DNA of 64,000 nucleotides, from positions 671,639-735,638 of the forward strand of contig NZ_JBLGTV010000001.1 of NCBI RefSeq assembly GCF_047468865.1, read 5' to 3'. This DNA comes from Castellaniella hirudinis_A. Lineage in GTDB: Bacteria > Pseudomonadota > Gammaproteobacteria > Burkholderiales > Burkholderiaceae_B. Position numbers and translations under genes: made by a program. Below, piece after piece: positions 27,145 through 36,253 of the stretch (position 1 is its first letter; the number at the start of each line of letters is the position of its first letter). The notes beneath the pieces are model-generated. The model worked only from the letters and a program-made list of their open reading frames with translations. It made no database searches and was not told the origin of the DNA.

Positions 27145-27182
27145 GCCTGTGTCCGCACGGGGCCGCCCGCGCGGACACAGGC
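27145..27182 (-). other. Stem-loop between binding-protein and permease genes
   Basis: GCCTGTGTCCGC (27145-27156) is perfectly complementary to GCGGACACAGGC (27171-27182) across a 14-base loop. It begins 11 bases past the binding-protein stop. Such intercistronic hairpins in importer operons often protect the upstream message or partly terminate transcription, giving excess binding protein. No T tract follows. Confidence 0.6.
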
Positions 27183-27192
27183 CGCTGCCGGA

Positions 27193-28161
27193 TTACTTGA
27201 CGATTTCGGCGGCGGATTTCAGCAAGGCGTCGGATAGGACGACCCCTTGTTTTTCGGCGGCGGCGGGATTGACAAAGAGTTCGGGCTTGGCGCTGGTTTC
27301 GGACGGAATGTCGCCGGGCTTCTCGCCTTTCAGGATACGCACCACGAGGTTGCCGGTCTGCACGCCGAGGTCGCGGTAATTGACCCCCAGGGCTGCGATG
27401 GCGCCGCGCTTGACGCTGTCGGTATCGGAGGCCACCAAGGGGATTTTGGCCGAATTGGCCACTTTGACCAGGGATTCAAAAGCCGACACGACGTTGTTGT
27501 CCGTGTTGGTGTAGATGACGTCGACCTTGCCCACCAGGCTACGCGCCGCGGCGCCCACATCCACCGTGCGGGCCGCCGTGGCTTCGACCAGCGACATGCC
27601 GACCTTGGGCAGGGCCTCGCGCAGCTGCTTGACCACGACCACGGAGTTGGCTTCGCCCGGGTTGTAGACCATACCGACGCGCTTGGCATCGGGCACGATT
27701 TTCTGGATGAGGGCAATCTGGGCATCCAGCGCCAGCGCGTCCGACACGCCGGTGACGTTCGTGCCCGAGGCCGCCCAGCCGGGCACCAGCTGGGCGGCGA
27801 CCGGATCGGTGACGGCGGAATAGACCACGGGAATGGTCTTGGTGGCGGCCACCACCGCCTGGGCCGACGGCGTGGCGATGGCGACGATCACGTCGGGCTT
27901 GTCGCCGATGAACTTGCGTGCAATCTGGGCGGCGATGGCCGTATTGCCCTGAGCCGTCTGGAACTGCCATTTCAGGCCCTTGGCCTGCGTGTAACCGGCC
28001 TTGTCCAGGGCTTCCTGGACGCCGTCCTTGACGGAATCCAGGGCGGGATGCTCGACGATCGAGGTGACGGCGACGGATTGGGCCTGGACCTGGGGGACAG
28101 CCATGACGCCCAGCAGTGCGGCCACACCGGCCAGGTTGCGCAAGACAGGATGCAGATTCAT
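27193..28161 (-). CDS. ABC importer substrate-binding protein, ABC_sub_bind family (TrpX-like)
   Basis: This 322-residue periplasmic protein has a cleavable signal (about 1-27, ending VQAQS) and the PF04392 fold. VTSIVEHPALDSVKDGVQEA, PDVIVAIATPSAQAVV and VYSAVTDPVAAQLV are typical of the family that includes TrpX. AAGGAG precedes the ATG. It is first in the three-gene importer operon and begins 81 bases after trpF on the same strand. The ligand is not readable from sequence. Confidence 0.9.
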   Translation of the reverse strand: MNLHPVLRNLAGVAALLGVMAVPQVQAQSVAVTSIVEHPALDSVKDGVQEALDKAGYTQAKGLKWQFQTAQGNTAIAAQIARKFIGDKPDVIVAIATPSAQAVVAATKTIPVVYSAVTDPVAAQLVPGWAASGTNVTGVSDALALDAQIALIQKIVPDAKRVGMVYNPGEANSVVVVKQLREALPKVGMSLVEATAARTVDVGAAARSLVGKVDVIYTNTDNNVVSAFESLVKVANSAKIPLVASDTDSVKRGAIAALGVNYRDLGVQTGNLVVRILKGEKPGDIPSETSAKPELFVNPAAAEKQGVVLSDALLKSAAEIVK

Positions 28162-28242
28162 TTGAGGCTCCTTTGGGGGGTATTATTCGAGGGCATGGCC
28201 CAGGTAGGGGAACATTTTAACCATGAGTCCCGGAGGATGGAT

Positions 28243-28905
28243 TCATGGGGCGGCGGCCCGGGCCACCGCCTGCATGAAGGCGTGCACGCGCGCGGGGTCT
28301 TTTATCCCCGGGGCGGACTCGACCCCGCTGCTGACGTCGACGGCATAGGGGTGCCAATGCGCGATGTCGGCCGCCACGGTCTCGGCCCGCAAACCGCCGG
28401 ACAGCACCATGGCGGGGTCGGCCGGACGGCGCGGCAACTGCTGCAGCAGGCGGGCGTCGAAGCGCTGCCCGCTGCCGCCGAAGCCCGCGCTGTGGCTGTC
28501 GAACAGCCAGGCGCCGGCGTCCGGGTAGCGCAAGCAGGATTCGGCGACCTGGGCGGGGGATTCCAGGCCTGGCGCCCCCAAGCGAAACGCCTTGATGTAG
28601 GGCACGCCGAACTGGCGGCAGAAGGCCGGGCTTTCGTCGCCGTGAAACTGCAGAACATCGGGGCGCATGGCGTCCCGCGCGCGGCACACCGCGTCGGCCT
28701 GCGGATTGACGAAAAGACACACCGTGCTGACGAAGGCCGGGACGGCCGACCGCAGCTGCGCGCCGGCTTGCGGCTCGACATGGCGCTTGCTGCCCGGAAA
28801 ACAGACCAGGCCGATGGCATCCGCCCCCGCGGCCACCACCAGCGAGACATCCCCGGGGCGCGTCAAGCCGCAGATCTTGACGCGGGTGCGGTGCGGCGGC
28901 GTCAT
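28243..28905 (-). CDS. trpF: Phosphoribosylanthranilate isomerase
   Basis: This 220-residue (beta/alpha)8 enzyme carries out the third tryptophan biosynthesis step, the Amadori rearrangement of phosphoribosylanthranilate. KICGLT (residues 10-15, catalytic Cys12) and LQFHGDESPAFC are diagnostic. Its ATG overlaps the TRAP large-subunit stop (ATGA). In many relatives trpF follows truA and precedes trpB. Here TRAP genes lie before it and an ABC importer after it. Confidence 0.95.
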   Translation of the reverse strand: MTPPHRTRVKICGLTRPGDVSLVVAAGADAIGLVCFPGSKRHVEPQAGAQLRSAVPAFVSTVCLFVNPQADAVCRARDAMRPDVLQFHGDESPAFCRQFGVPYIKAFRLGAPGLESPAQVAESCLRYPDAGAWLFDSHSAGFGGSGQRFDARLLQQLPRRPADPAMVLSGGLRAETVAADIAHWHPYAVDVSSGVESAPGIKDPARVHAFMQAVARAAAP

Positions 28906-30566
28906 TGGAAGCCCCCGTCGTCTTCGCCGTCGTAGCTGTCCAGGCCATAGGCACTTTCCTGGCCAAACGTCACGCTGGATGGATTGATGGTCGGGGCGTC
29001 GCTTTTGTAATGCGTGACCATGCCGGGAAAGGCCAGCACGGCGGCCACCATCAGGATCTGGATGATGATGAAGGGGATGGAACCCCAGTAGATCTGGGCC
29101 GTGGTGACCTTGGCGATCAGGCGGCCCGTGACGCGGTCGCGGTAGTCTTCCTTGGGCGCCACGGAGCGCAGGTAGAACAGGGCGAAGCCAAACGGCGGAT
29201 GGACGAAGGAAGTTTGCATATTGACGGCCAGCAGCACGCCGAACCAGATCAGGTCGATGCCCATCTTATCGGCCACGGGCCCCAGCAGCGGCACGATGAT
29301 GAACGCCAGCTCGAAAAAGTCCAGGAAGAACGCCAGGAAGAACGTCATCAGGCTGACCACCACCAGGAAGCCGGTTTCGCCGCCCGGGATGTGCAGCAGC
29401 AGCTGCTCGACCCACAGGTCGCCGTTGATGCCCCGGAAGCTGAGGCTGAAAATGGTGGACCCCACCAGGATGAAGATCACAAAGCAGGTCAGGCGGGCCG
29501 TGCTCTCCATGGCCTGGCGCAACTGCGTCAGCGAGAACCGTCCCCGGGACACGGCCATGATCAGCGCCCCCATGGCCCCCATGGCCCCGCCCTCGGTGGG
29601 GGTGGCCACGCCGATGAAGATCGTCCCCAGCACCAGGAAGATCAGCGCCAGGGGGGGAATCATCACGAAGACCACCTGCTCGGCCAGCTTCGAGAGCCAG
29701 CCCAGGCGCAGCACGCGGTTGCCCAGGGCCATGGCCAGGGCCGCCACCCCCCAGATCAGCAGCACGATGACGACGCGCTCGTCCATGGGGATGTCGGTGT
29801 GTGAGCGGAAGTAATAATCAGAGCCGAAATGCGCGGCTGCGGCGGCGATCACGGTGAGCACCAACAGGGAGCGCAAGCCCCGGCGGCCCCGCGCATCGAC
29901 CTCGCCGCGCGCCTCCGGGGGCAAGGCCGGCGCCTGGCCGGGCCGGAAGAACGCCACCAGAAAGACGTAGGCCATGTAGGCGCCGGCCAGCAACAGGCCG
30001 GGCAGCATGGCGCCGCGATACATGTCGCCGATCGAGCGGCCCAGTTGGTCGGCCAGCACGATCAGCACCAGCGACGGCGGGATGATCTGCGACAAAGTGC
30101 CCGAGGCCGCGATGACCCCGGCGGCCAACCGCCGGTCATAGCCATAGCGCAACATGATGGGCAGGGAAATCAGGCCCATGGAGATGACCGAGGCCGACAC
30201 CACCCCGGTGGTGGCCGCCAGCAAGGCCCCGACGAACACCACGGCAATGGCCAGGCCGCCGCGCAGCGAACCGAACAAGCGCCCGACGGTATCCAGCAAA
30301 TCCTCGGCCATGCCCGAGCGTTCGAGGATCAGCCCCATGAACGTGAAAAACGGCACGGCCAGCAGCGAGTCGTTGCTAACGATGCCGAAGATGCGCTGCG
30401 GCAAGGCCTGGAACAGCAAGGGGCTCATGAGGTTGAACTCGACGGCGACCAGGCCGTACACCACCCCGGTCGCGGCCAGGGAGAAGGCCACCGGAAAACC
30501 CAACAGCAGGAACCCGATCAGGTTGCAGAACATGATCGGCGCAAGATTATCGACGATAAATGCCAT
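28902..30566 (-). CDS. TRAP transporter large permease subunit, DctM family
   Basis: This 554-residue membrane protein of the DctM/IT superfamily has about twelve or more hydrophobic spans, including APIMFCNLIGFLLLGFPVAF and GVVSASVISMGLISLPIMLR. TRAP transporters are sodium-driven importers of organic acids that need a periplasmic DctP. It is 2 bases behind the DctQ gene. No DctP gene is in the window. The start at 30564-30566 was chosen to match the family N-terminus. Confidence 0.9.
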   Translation of the reverse strand: MAFIVDNLAPIMFCNLIGFLLLGFPVAFSLAATGVVYGLVAVEFNLMSPLLFQALPQRIFGIVSNDSLLAVPFFTFMGLILERSGMAEDLLDTVGRLFGSLRGGLAIAVVFVGALLAATTGVVSASVISMGLISLPIMLRYGYDRRLAAGVIAASGTLSQIIPPSLVLIVLADQLGRSIGDMYRGAMLPGLLLAGAYMAYVFLVAFFRPGQAPALPPEARGEVDARGRRGLRSLLVLTVIAAAAAHFGSDYYFRSHTDIPMDERVVIVLLIWGVAALAMALGNRVLRLGWLSKLAEQVVFVMIPPLALIFLVLGTIFIGVATPTEGGAMGAMGALIMAVSRGRFSLTQLRQAMESTARLTCFVIFILVGSTIFSLSFRGINGDLWVEQLLLHIPGGETGFLVVVSLMTFFLAFFLDFFELAFIIVPLLGPVADKMGIDLIWFGVLLAVNMQTSFVHPPFGFALFYLRSVAPKEDYRDRVTGRLIAKVTTAQIYWGSIPFIIIQILMVAAVLAFPGMVTHYKSDAPTINPSSVTFGQESAYGLDSYDGEDDGGFQ

Positions 30567-30568
30567 GG

Positions 30569-31183
30569 TCAGCGCCCCTGTGCCGGCACGTTGTGTTCGG
30601 CGGCCAGCCGCTGGGCGAGAATCTCGTCGGCCAGGGCTTCTTCGGAGGATTTCCCGTCCGAGACCTGCATGGGGTTGCGGCAATCTCCGCGCAGAAACCC
30701 GATGCACTTGATCAGATGCGACACCCCCGCCAGAATCAGCAGGCCGAAGCCCACGGGCAGCAGCAGCTTGGCCGGCCAGCGGATCAGCCCGTCCGTATTG
30801 GATGACAGCTCATGGGAGATGAACGAGTCCCAGAAGAAGGGGATCGACAGCCACAGCACCAGGCAGGCCGCCGGCAACAGGAAGAAAAGCACCCCGAAGA
30901 TCTCGATGCCCACCTGCGCGCGTTCGGACAGGCGCTGCGACAGCACATCGACGCGCACATGCTCGTTGCGCAGGAAAGTGAACCCGGCGGCCAGCAGGAA
31001 GATGGCGCCGAACAAATACCATTGAAGCTCCAGCCATGCGTTGGAGCTGAGATTGAAGAACTTGCGCATGATGGCGTTGCCGGCGCTGATCACGGCCACG
31101 ACCAGCACCAGCCAGGTGATCCCGCGCCCCACCAGCGTATTGAGCGCATCAATCCAGCTGGCTATTTTCAGTAGTATTTTCAT
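30569..31183 (-). CDS. TRAP transporter small permease subunit, DctQ family
   Basis: This 204-residue protein has four hydrophobic segments (about 16-36, 53-71, 95-115 and 142-162) and the DctQ core NAWLELQWYLFGAIFLLAAG...NEHVRVDVL. It works with the DctM subunit. I start at 31181-31183 (MKILLKIASW); an ATG at 31195 is possible, and neither has a convincing ribosome site. The gene lies between truA and the DctM/trpF genes. Confidence 0.88.
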   Translation of the reverse strand: MKILLKIASWIDALNTLVGRGITWLVLVVAVISAGNAIMRKFFNLSSNAWLELQWYLFGAIFLLAAGFTFLRNEHVRVDVLSQRLSERAQVGIEIFGVLFFLLPAACLVLWLSIPFFWDSFISHELSSNTDGLIRWPAKLLLPVGFGLLILAGVSHLIKCIGFLRGDCRNPMQVSDGKSSEEALADEILAQRLAAEHNVPAQGR

Positions 31184-31293
31184 CGGCCCGCCCATACTGC
31201 ACGAAACGTCGGGGCCCAAGCGCCCCGGCCATTGTCAAACGTCCAATTCTAGCTGATGCCGACCCGGCGTGACGGGCGGACATCTTGGGGAAT

Positions 31294-32106
31294 TCACCAA
31301 GAAAGGGGAATCCCCATGTGCCGCCGCATGGCCTGGGCGGCGGTTTCCAGGGGCAGACCGGGCGCGTGGGGATAGGCCACATGGGCCAGGTACAGGCCAT
31401 CGGCCATGAACGTGGCCGCTGCGCGGCGGCGATCCGCACCAGCCAGGACTTCGCCCACCCAGCCGGGCGGCCGCCGCCCCCGGCCGACCATCAGCAGGCA
31501 GCCCATCAGGTTGCGCACCATGTGGTGCAAGAAGGCATTGGCGCAAAACCGGAAAATGAAAAAATCGCCTTGGCGCTGGATGTCCAGCTGCTGCAGGGTG
31601 CGCACCGGACTGCGGGCCTGGCATTGCGACGAGCGAAATGCGCTGAAATCGTGCTGGCCAAGCAGCAGGCCGGCCGCCGCGCGCATCGCGTCGCCGTCCA
31701 GCGCATCGTGCACCCAGCCCGCCCGGCCCCGCAAAATCGGCGACCGCACCGGGGCGCTGTGCAGGAGATACAGGTATGTCCGCGCCCGCGCATCGAACCG
31801 GGCATGGAAGTCCGCCGCCACGGGCCGGGCCCACTGCACGCGCACGCTGGGCGGCAGCAAGGCGTTGAGCCCGCGCACCCAGGATTCATCGCGCCGCTCG
31901 GCCGCCGTGTCCAGATGCACCACCTGCTGCAGCGCATGCACGCCGGTATCGGTGCGGCCCGCGCAGACCGTCGGCACCGCGGCCTGGGCCAGGAAGCGCG
32001 CCAGCGCGTCCTGCAGAGCATCTTGCAGCGTGTGGCGATCCGGCTGGGTCTGCCAGCCGTGCCAGTCGGATCCGTCGTAGGCCAGGCCCAGCACGATTCG
32101 GCCCAT
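31294..32106 (-). CDS. truA: tRNA pseudouridine(38-40) synthase
   Basis: This 270-residue enzyme isomerises uridines 38-40 of the tRNA anticodon arm. The motif CAGRTDTGVHA carries the catalytic Asp53, and the N-terminus GLAYDGSDWHGWQ is standard. Length is normal. It follows fimV by 17 bases, the usual asd-fimV-truA order of Betaproteobacteria. Confidence 0.96.
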   Translation of the reverse strand: MGRIVLGLAYDGSDWHGWQTQPDRHTLQDALQDALARFLAQAAVPTVCAGRTDTGVHALQQVVHLDTAAERRDESWVRGLNALLPPSVRVQWARPVAADFHARFDARARTYLYLLHSAPVRSPILRGRAGWVHDALDGDAMRAAAGLLLGQHDFSAFRSSQCQARSPVRTLQQLDIQRQGDFFIFRFCANAFLHHMVRNLMGCLLMVGRGRRPPGWVGEVLAGADRRRAAATFMADGLYLAHVAYPHAPGLPLETAAQAMRRHMGIPLSW

Positions 32107-32123
32107 TCAGCCCGTCCGTCCGA

Positions 32124-33947
32124 TCAACGGCGCGGCGCGTCGCGCACGGGCAGGTCCAGATCCACCCCCTGGAGTTTTTCGCGCACCATGGCATCCGTGA
32201 CCACCTGGCCGGCATCGGCCGCATCGCGCGTGAGATTGGCCCGGCGCAGCAGCCACGCAATCAATAGGACGATGAAGGCCAACAGGCCCGACATCACCGC
32301 CAGCAGGTGATCCTGAATCCAGGACACGCGGTGTTCGGTCTTGACCGACGGCGCGGGAATGGACACGGCGGCATCATCGGCCGGGGCGGCGGACGCCGCC
32401 GCCAGCCCCGGGCCGGCCGCCGTGCCCAATGCGCTGCCCGGCCGGGACGCGGCCGACGCGGCCGCCCCCGACGCCTGGGCGGATGTGCGGGATTCCATTG
32501 CCTGCGCGGCCGTAGCTTGCGTCGCCGTGGATGCCGCGCCCGCGCTGGAAGCCGCCGCGCCCGCGTCTGTCGGCGCGGCGGCCCCGCCGGCCGCCGCAGC
32601 CGCCGACGGGGCCGCTGTTGCGCCGTTGGCGGGCGCATCGGCCGGGCCATGGGCCGCGCCATCCTGCGGCTGGGCGTCCGGCGAACCCGTTGCCTGACCG
32701 GGCGGGACGCCCGATGGGCTGGCAGCCGGATCCGGGGATGAACCCGCCCCCGCCGCCGAAGACGAGGCGGACGGCGCAGCGGCATCCGCCGGCCCGGCCC
32801 CGCCGCCGTCCGCCGACCCGGCTTCAAGCCGGGCATCCGCCTGGCTGGCGGCTTCCTGGCTGGCCTGGCTGATGGCCCCGGCGATCTTGTCGATGGATTC
32901 GGTCACGGCCTTGGCGCCATCGACCACCGCGCTGCGGGCGGCTTCGCCCTGCGCCTGCAGCGCCTGATTCAGGTTCTGCACATTGTCCTGCAACTGGCCC
33001 ACGCGGGATTCGGCGTCTTTCAGGGCATGCCCCCGGGCGGCGTCCGCATCGGCGGAACTGCCCTGGCTGAGTTGCAGGCGATCCCCCGCGCTGGACGCAT
33101 CCCGAGGCGTCGGCGGGGCGGCCGTGGAAACCGGGCCTGAAGCGCCCTGCCCCGCCGGCGGGGCCGCCGTCGATGCGGCCAGCGTGCCGCGCAAGCGATT
33201 GAACGCGGCGGTCTGGGCCACGAACTGCCGCCGGGCCTCGGCATCGGAAATCGACAGCATGTCGTCGCGGCTGGGCATGGTCAGCACCGCGCCGGTGCGC
33301 AGCAGGTTGATGTTGTCGTGGATGAAGGCCTGGGGGTTGGCCCGCTGCAGAGCCATCATCAACTGATAGATCGTGACCTGATCGACCGCATGGCGGCGCG
33401 CCACGCGCCACATCGTGTCGCCCCCATGGATGGTGATCGCGCCTGCGGGCACGCGGCGGCTGGTGGGCGCCGGCGCGGCCTCGACGGCGGCCGCCGGGAC
33501 GTCGCCCGCCACGGCGCGGGCAGGCGCCGCCGGCGGGGCCTGCACCGGCCCGGGCGCCAGGATGGAGACCTGGTAGCGCTGCCGCCCGGCGGCGGTCTGC
33601 ACCTCCAGCAAAAGATCGGCCAGGCCGCCGACGAAGGGCAGGCTGGAATCCACCCGCAGCACCCGGCTGTCCGAGGGTTTGGCGCCGACTTCGACGCTGA
33701 CGCGCAAGTGATCCAGGGCCACGGGCGGCGTCAGCCCTGCGGCGGCCCAGTCGGCGGCCGGGGCGGGCCGGACGGACAAGGCCTGCAGATCTGCCGAGGA
33801 CAGGCCCTGGATCGGCACGCGGATGGCCAGGGGGGCGCCCGCGGCGGACAACAGGCGCGCATGCCCGAAACTGGCCGCCTGGGCCGCGCCGTCGAAAAGG
33901 AAGGCAAGCGCCAGGATACCCCCGGCCAGATGGGCTGCGCGAGGCAT
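32124..33947 (-). CDS. fimV: FimV-like LysM peptidoglycan-binding membrane protein
   Basis: This 607-residue protein has a signal peptide (about 1-24), the FimV N-terminal domain (SFGHARLLSAAGAPLAIRVP), and a LysM-like segment (about 168-225, ITIHGGDTMWRVARRH). A long Ala/Pro/Gly-rich stretch (about 280-540) and one membrane span (LLAVMSGLLAFIVLLIAWLL) follow, with a short cytoplasmic tail. The tail lacks the TPR/C-terminal domain of Pseudomonas FimV, as in other short betaproteobacterial versions. FimV supports type IV pilus assembly and polar organisation. Its ATG shares a base with the asd stop (TGATG). Confidence 0.88.
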   Translation of the reverse strand: MPRAAHLAGGILALAFLFDGAAQAASFGHARLLSAAGAPLAIRVPIQGLSSADLQALSVRPAPAADWAAAGLTPPVALDHLRVSVEVGAKPSDSRVLRVDSSLPFVGGLADLLLEVQTAAGRQRYQVSILAPGPVQAPPAAPARAVAGDVPAAAVEAAPAPTSRRVPAGAITIHGGDTMWRVARRHAVDQVTIYQLMMALQRANPQAFIHDNINLLRTGAVLTMPSRDDMLSISDAEARRQFVAQTAAFNRLRGTLAASTAAPPAGQGASGPVSTAAPPTPRDASSAGDRLQLSQGSSADADAARGHALKDAESRVGQLQDNVQNLNQALQAQGEAARSAVVDGAKAVTESIDKIAGAISQASQEAASQADARLEAGSADGGGAGPADAAAPSASSSAAGAGSSPDPAASPSGVPPGQATGSPDAQPQDGAAHGPADAPANGATAAPSAAAAAGGAAAPTDAGAAASSAGAASTATQATAAQAMESRTSAQASGAAASAASRPGSALGTAAGPGLAAASAAPADDAAVSIPAPSVKTEHRVSWIQDHLLAVMSGLLAFIVLLIAWLLRRANLTRDAADAGQVVTDAMVREKLQGVDLDLPVRDAPRR

Positions 33948-35077
33948 CAGAGTTCGCCCAGCGCGATGCGCAGCATGCGGCGCAGGGGTTCGGCCGCCCC
34001 CCACAGCAGTTGGTCGCCCACCGTGAAGGCGCTGAGATACTGCGGCCCCATGGACATCTTGCGCAAGCGGCCCACCGGGATGTCCAGCGTGCCCGTCACC
34101 GCTACGGGGGTCAGGGCTTGCATGGAGGGTTCTTTTTCGTTGGGAATCAGGCGCGCCCAATCGGTGCCGCCGCGGATCACGTCGTTGATTTCGTCCAGGG
34201 GGATGTCGTCGCGCAGCTTGATGGTAAGCGCCTGGCTGTGGCAGCGCATGGCGCCGATGCGCACGCACAGGCCGTCGACCGGCACGGCGGGCGCGTCGAA
34301 ACCCGGCCCACGGCCCAGGATTTTGTTGGTTTCGGCGCCGCCTTTCCATTCTTCGCGGGACACGCCGTCGCCCAGGTCTTTGTCGATCCAGGGGATCAGG
34401 CTGCCGCCCAGGGGCACGCCGAAGTTTTCGCGGGGCAGATCGGGGTTTTGCTGCGCCTGCAGCACGCCCCGGTCGATATCCAGGATGGCCGAGGCGGGAT
34501 CGGCCAGCTGCGCGCCGACGGACTGATTGAGAATGCCGAACTGGGTGAGGAGTTCGCGCATGTGACGCGCCCCGCCGCCGGAGGCGGCCTGGTAGGTCAT
34601 GGAACTGAGCCATTCGACCATATCGGCCTTGAACAGGCCGGCCAGGCCCATCAGCATGCAGCTGACGGTGCAGTTGCCGCCGATGTAGTCGCGCACGCCG
34701 CGCTGCAGGGCGGCGTCGATCACGGGACGGTTGACGGGGTCGAGCACGATGACGGCATCGTCGTTCATGCGCAGGGTGCTGGCGGCGTCGATCCAGAGAC
34801 CGTCCCAGCCGGCGGCGCGCAGTTTGGGATAGACCGCCGAGGTGTAGTCCCCACCCTGGGCCGTGACGATGATCGGCAGCTTTTTGAGGGTATCGACGTC
34901 ATAGGCGTCTTGCAGAGGCCCGGCCCCTTGCGCCCACTGCGGCGCCGCCCCGCCCGCGTTGCTGGTGGAAAAAAACACGGGTTCGAACAATGCGAAATCG
35001 TTTTCGTCCCGCATGCGCTGCATGAGGACCGACCCCACCATGCCGCGCCACCCGACCAAACCTACTGCCTGCGCCAT
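33947..35077 (-). CDS. asd: Aspartate-semialdehyde dehydrogenase
   Basis: This 376-residue NADPH enzyme makes aspartate semialdehyde for lysine, methionine and threonine. GLVGWRGMVGSVLMQRM is the nucleotide-binding N-terminus, and GGNCTVSCML carries catalytic Cys136. Length fits the gamma/beta-proteobacterial class. It precedes fimV with overlap and follows leuB after 39 bases. Confidence 0.96.
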   Translation of the reverse strand: MAQAVGLVGWRGMVGSVLMQRMRDENDFALFEPVFFSTSNAGGAAPQWAQGAGPLQDAYDVDTLKKLPIIVTAQGGDYTSAVYPKLRAAGWDGLWIDAASTLRMNDDAVIVLDPVNRPVIDAALQRGVRDYIGGNCTVSCMLMGLAGLFKADMVEWLSSMTYQAASGGGARHMRELLTQFGILNQSVGAQLADPASAILDIDRGVLQAQQNPDLPRENFGVPLGGSLIPWIDKDLGDGVSREEWKGGAETNKILGRGPGFDAPAVPVDGLCVRIGAMRCHSQALTIKLRDDIPLDEINDVIRGGTDWARLIPNEKEPSMQALTPVAVTGTLDIPVGRLRKMSMGPQYLSAFTVGDQLLWGAAEPLRRMLRIALGEL

Positions 35078-35116
35078 AAAACCCCGCCCGATGCAAATTA
35101 AATTGGAAAGAATTGC

Positions 35117-36193
35117 TTATTCTAATGCCTTCAGCACGGCATCGCCCATTTCCGAGGTCGAAACCCGCGTGGCGCCGTCTTCGTAGATGTCCGCCGTGCG
35201 CAATCCCTGGGCCAGAACCGCCTGGACGGCGGCCTCGATGCGGTCGGCCGCCGCGCCGGCATCCAGCGAATAGCGCAGCAGCATCGCGGCCGACAGAATG
35301 GTGGCCAGGGGATTGGCGATATTCTGCCCCGCGATGTCGGGGGCCGAGCCATGGCTGGGCTCGTACAGGCCCTGGCGGCTGGCGTTCAGCGACGCCGAGG
35401 GCAGCATGCCGATGGAGCCCGTCAGCATGGCGGCCTCGTCGGACAGGATGTCGCCGAACAGATTGCCCGTGACCACCACGTCGAAGGCCTTGGGTTCGCG
35501 CACCAGCTGCATGGCGGCATTGTCCACATACATGTGGGTCAGTTGCACCTGGGGGTAGTCGCGCGCCACGTCGATCACGATGTCGCGCCAGAACTGCGAG
35601 GTTTCCAGCACGTTGGCCTTGTCCACGCTGCACAGCCGGCCCTGGCGCTTGGCCGCCGCCTGGAAGGCGACATGGGCGATGCGCCGGACTTCGGTCTCGG
35701 CGTAGTGCATGGTGTCGAAGCCCTGGCGCTCGCCCGCATAGGGGCCGTCATCCAGGGTGCGCACGCCGCGCGGCTGGCCAAAATAAATATCGCCGGTGAG
35801 TTCGCGCACGATCAGGATGTCCAGGCCGGCCACGACTTCCGGCTTCAGGGACGACGCATTGGCCAGCTGCGGGTACAGAATGGCGGGGCGCAGATTGGCG
35901 AACAGGCCCAGGGCCTTGCGCAGGCCCAGCACGGCCTGTTCCGGGCGCAGGGCGCGTTCCAGCGCATCGTATTTCCAGTCGCCCACCGCGCCGAACAGGA
36001 TGGCGTCGGACTGCAAGGCCAGATCCAGGGTGGATTGCGGCAGGGGATGCCCCTGGGCCGCATAGGCGGCCCCGCCGACCGGGGCCTCGGTGAAGCGCAG
36101 ATCCAGATCCAGGGCACGTAAAACGCGCACGGCCTGCTCGACGATTTCGGGGCCAATGCCATCGCCCGGCAATACGGCAATTTTCGCAGTCAT
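35117..36193 (-). CDS. leuB: 3-Isopropylmalate dehydrogenase
   Basis: This 358-residue NAD+-dependent decarboxylating dehydrogenase is the third step of leucine synthesis. KIAVLPGDGIGPEIV at the N-terminus and GSAPDIAGQNIANPLATILS near the C-terminus are family signatures. The ATG at 36191-36193 is preferred over a TTG 24 bases upstream. It follows leuD after 60 bases. Confidence 0.96.
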   Translation of the reverse strand: MTAKIAVLPGDGIGPEIVEQAVRVLRALDLDLRFTEAPVGGAAYAAQGHPLPQSTLDLALQSDAILFGAVGDWKYDALERALRPEQAVLGLRKALGLFANLRPAILYPQLANASSLKPEVVAGLDILIVRELTGDIYFGQPRGVRTLDDGPYAGERQGFDTMHYAETEVRRIAHVAFQAAAKRQGRLCSVDKANVLETSQFWRDIVIDVARDYPQVQLTHMYVDNAAMQLVREPKAFDVVVTGNLFGDILSDEAAMLTGSIGMLPSASLNASRQGLYEPSHGSAPDIAGQNIANPLATILSAAMLLRYSLDAGAAADRIEAAVQAVLAQGLRTADIYEDGATRVSTSEMGDAVLKALE

Positions 36194-36253
36194 GTCAATA
36201 TTATTCGCTTGAGTCAATAAAGAGGTTTGCTGGAAGATAAGACGGAAAATCCA

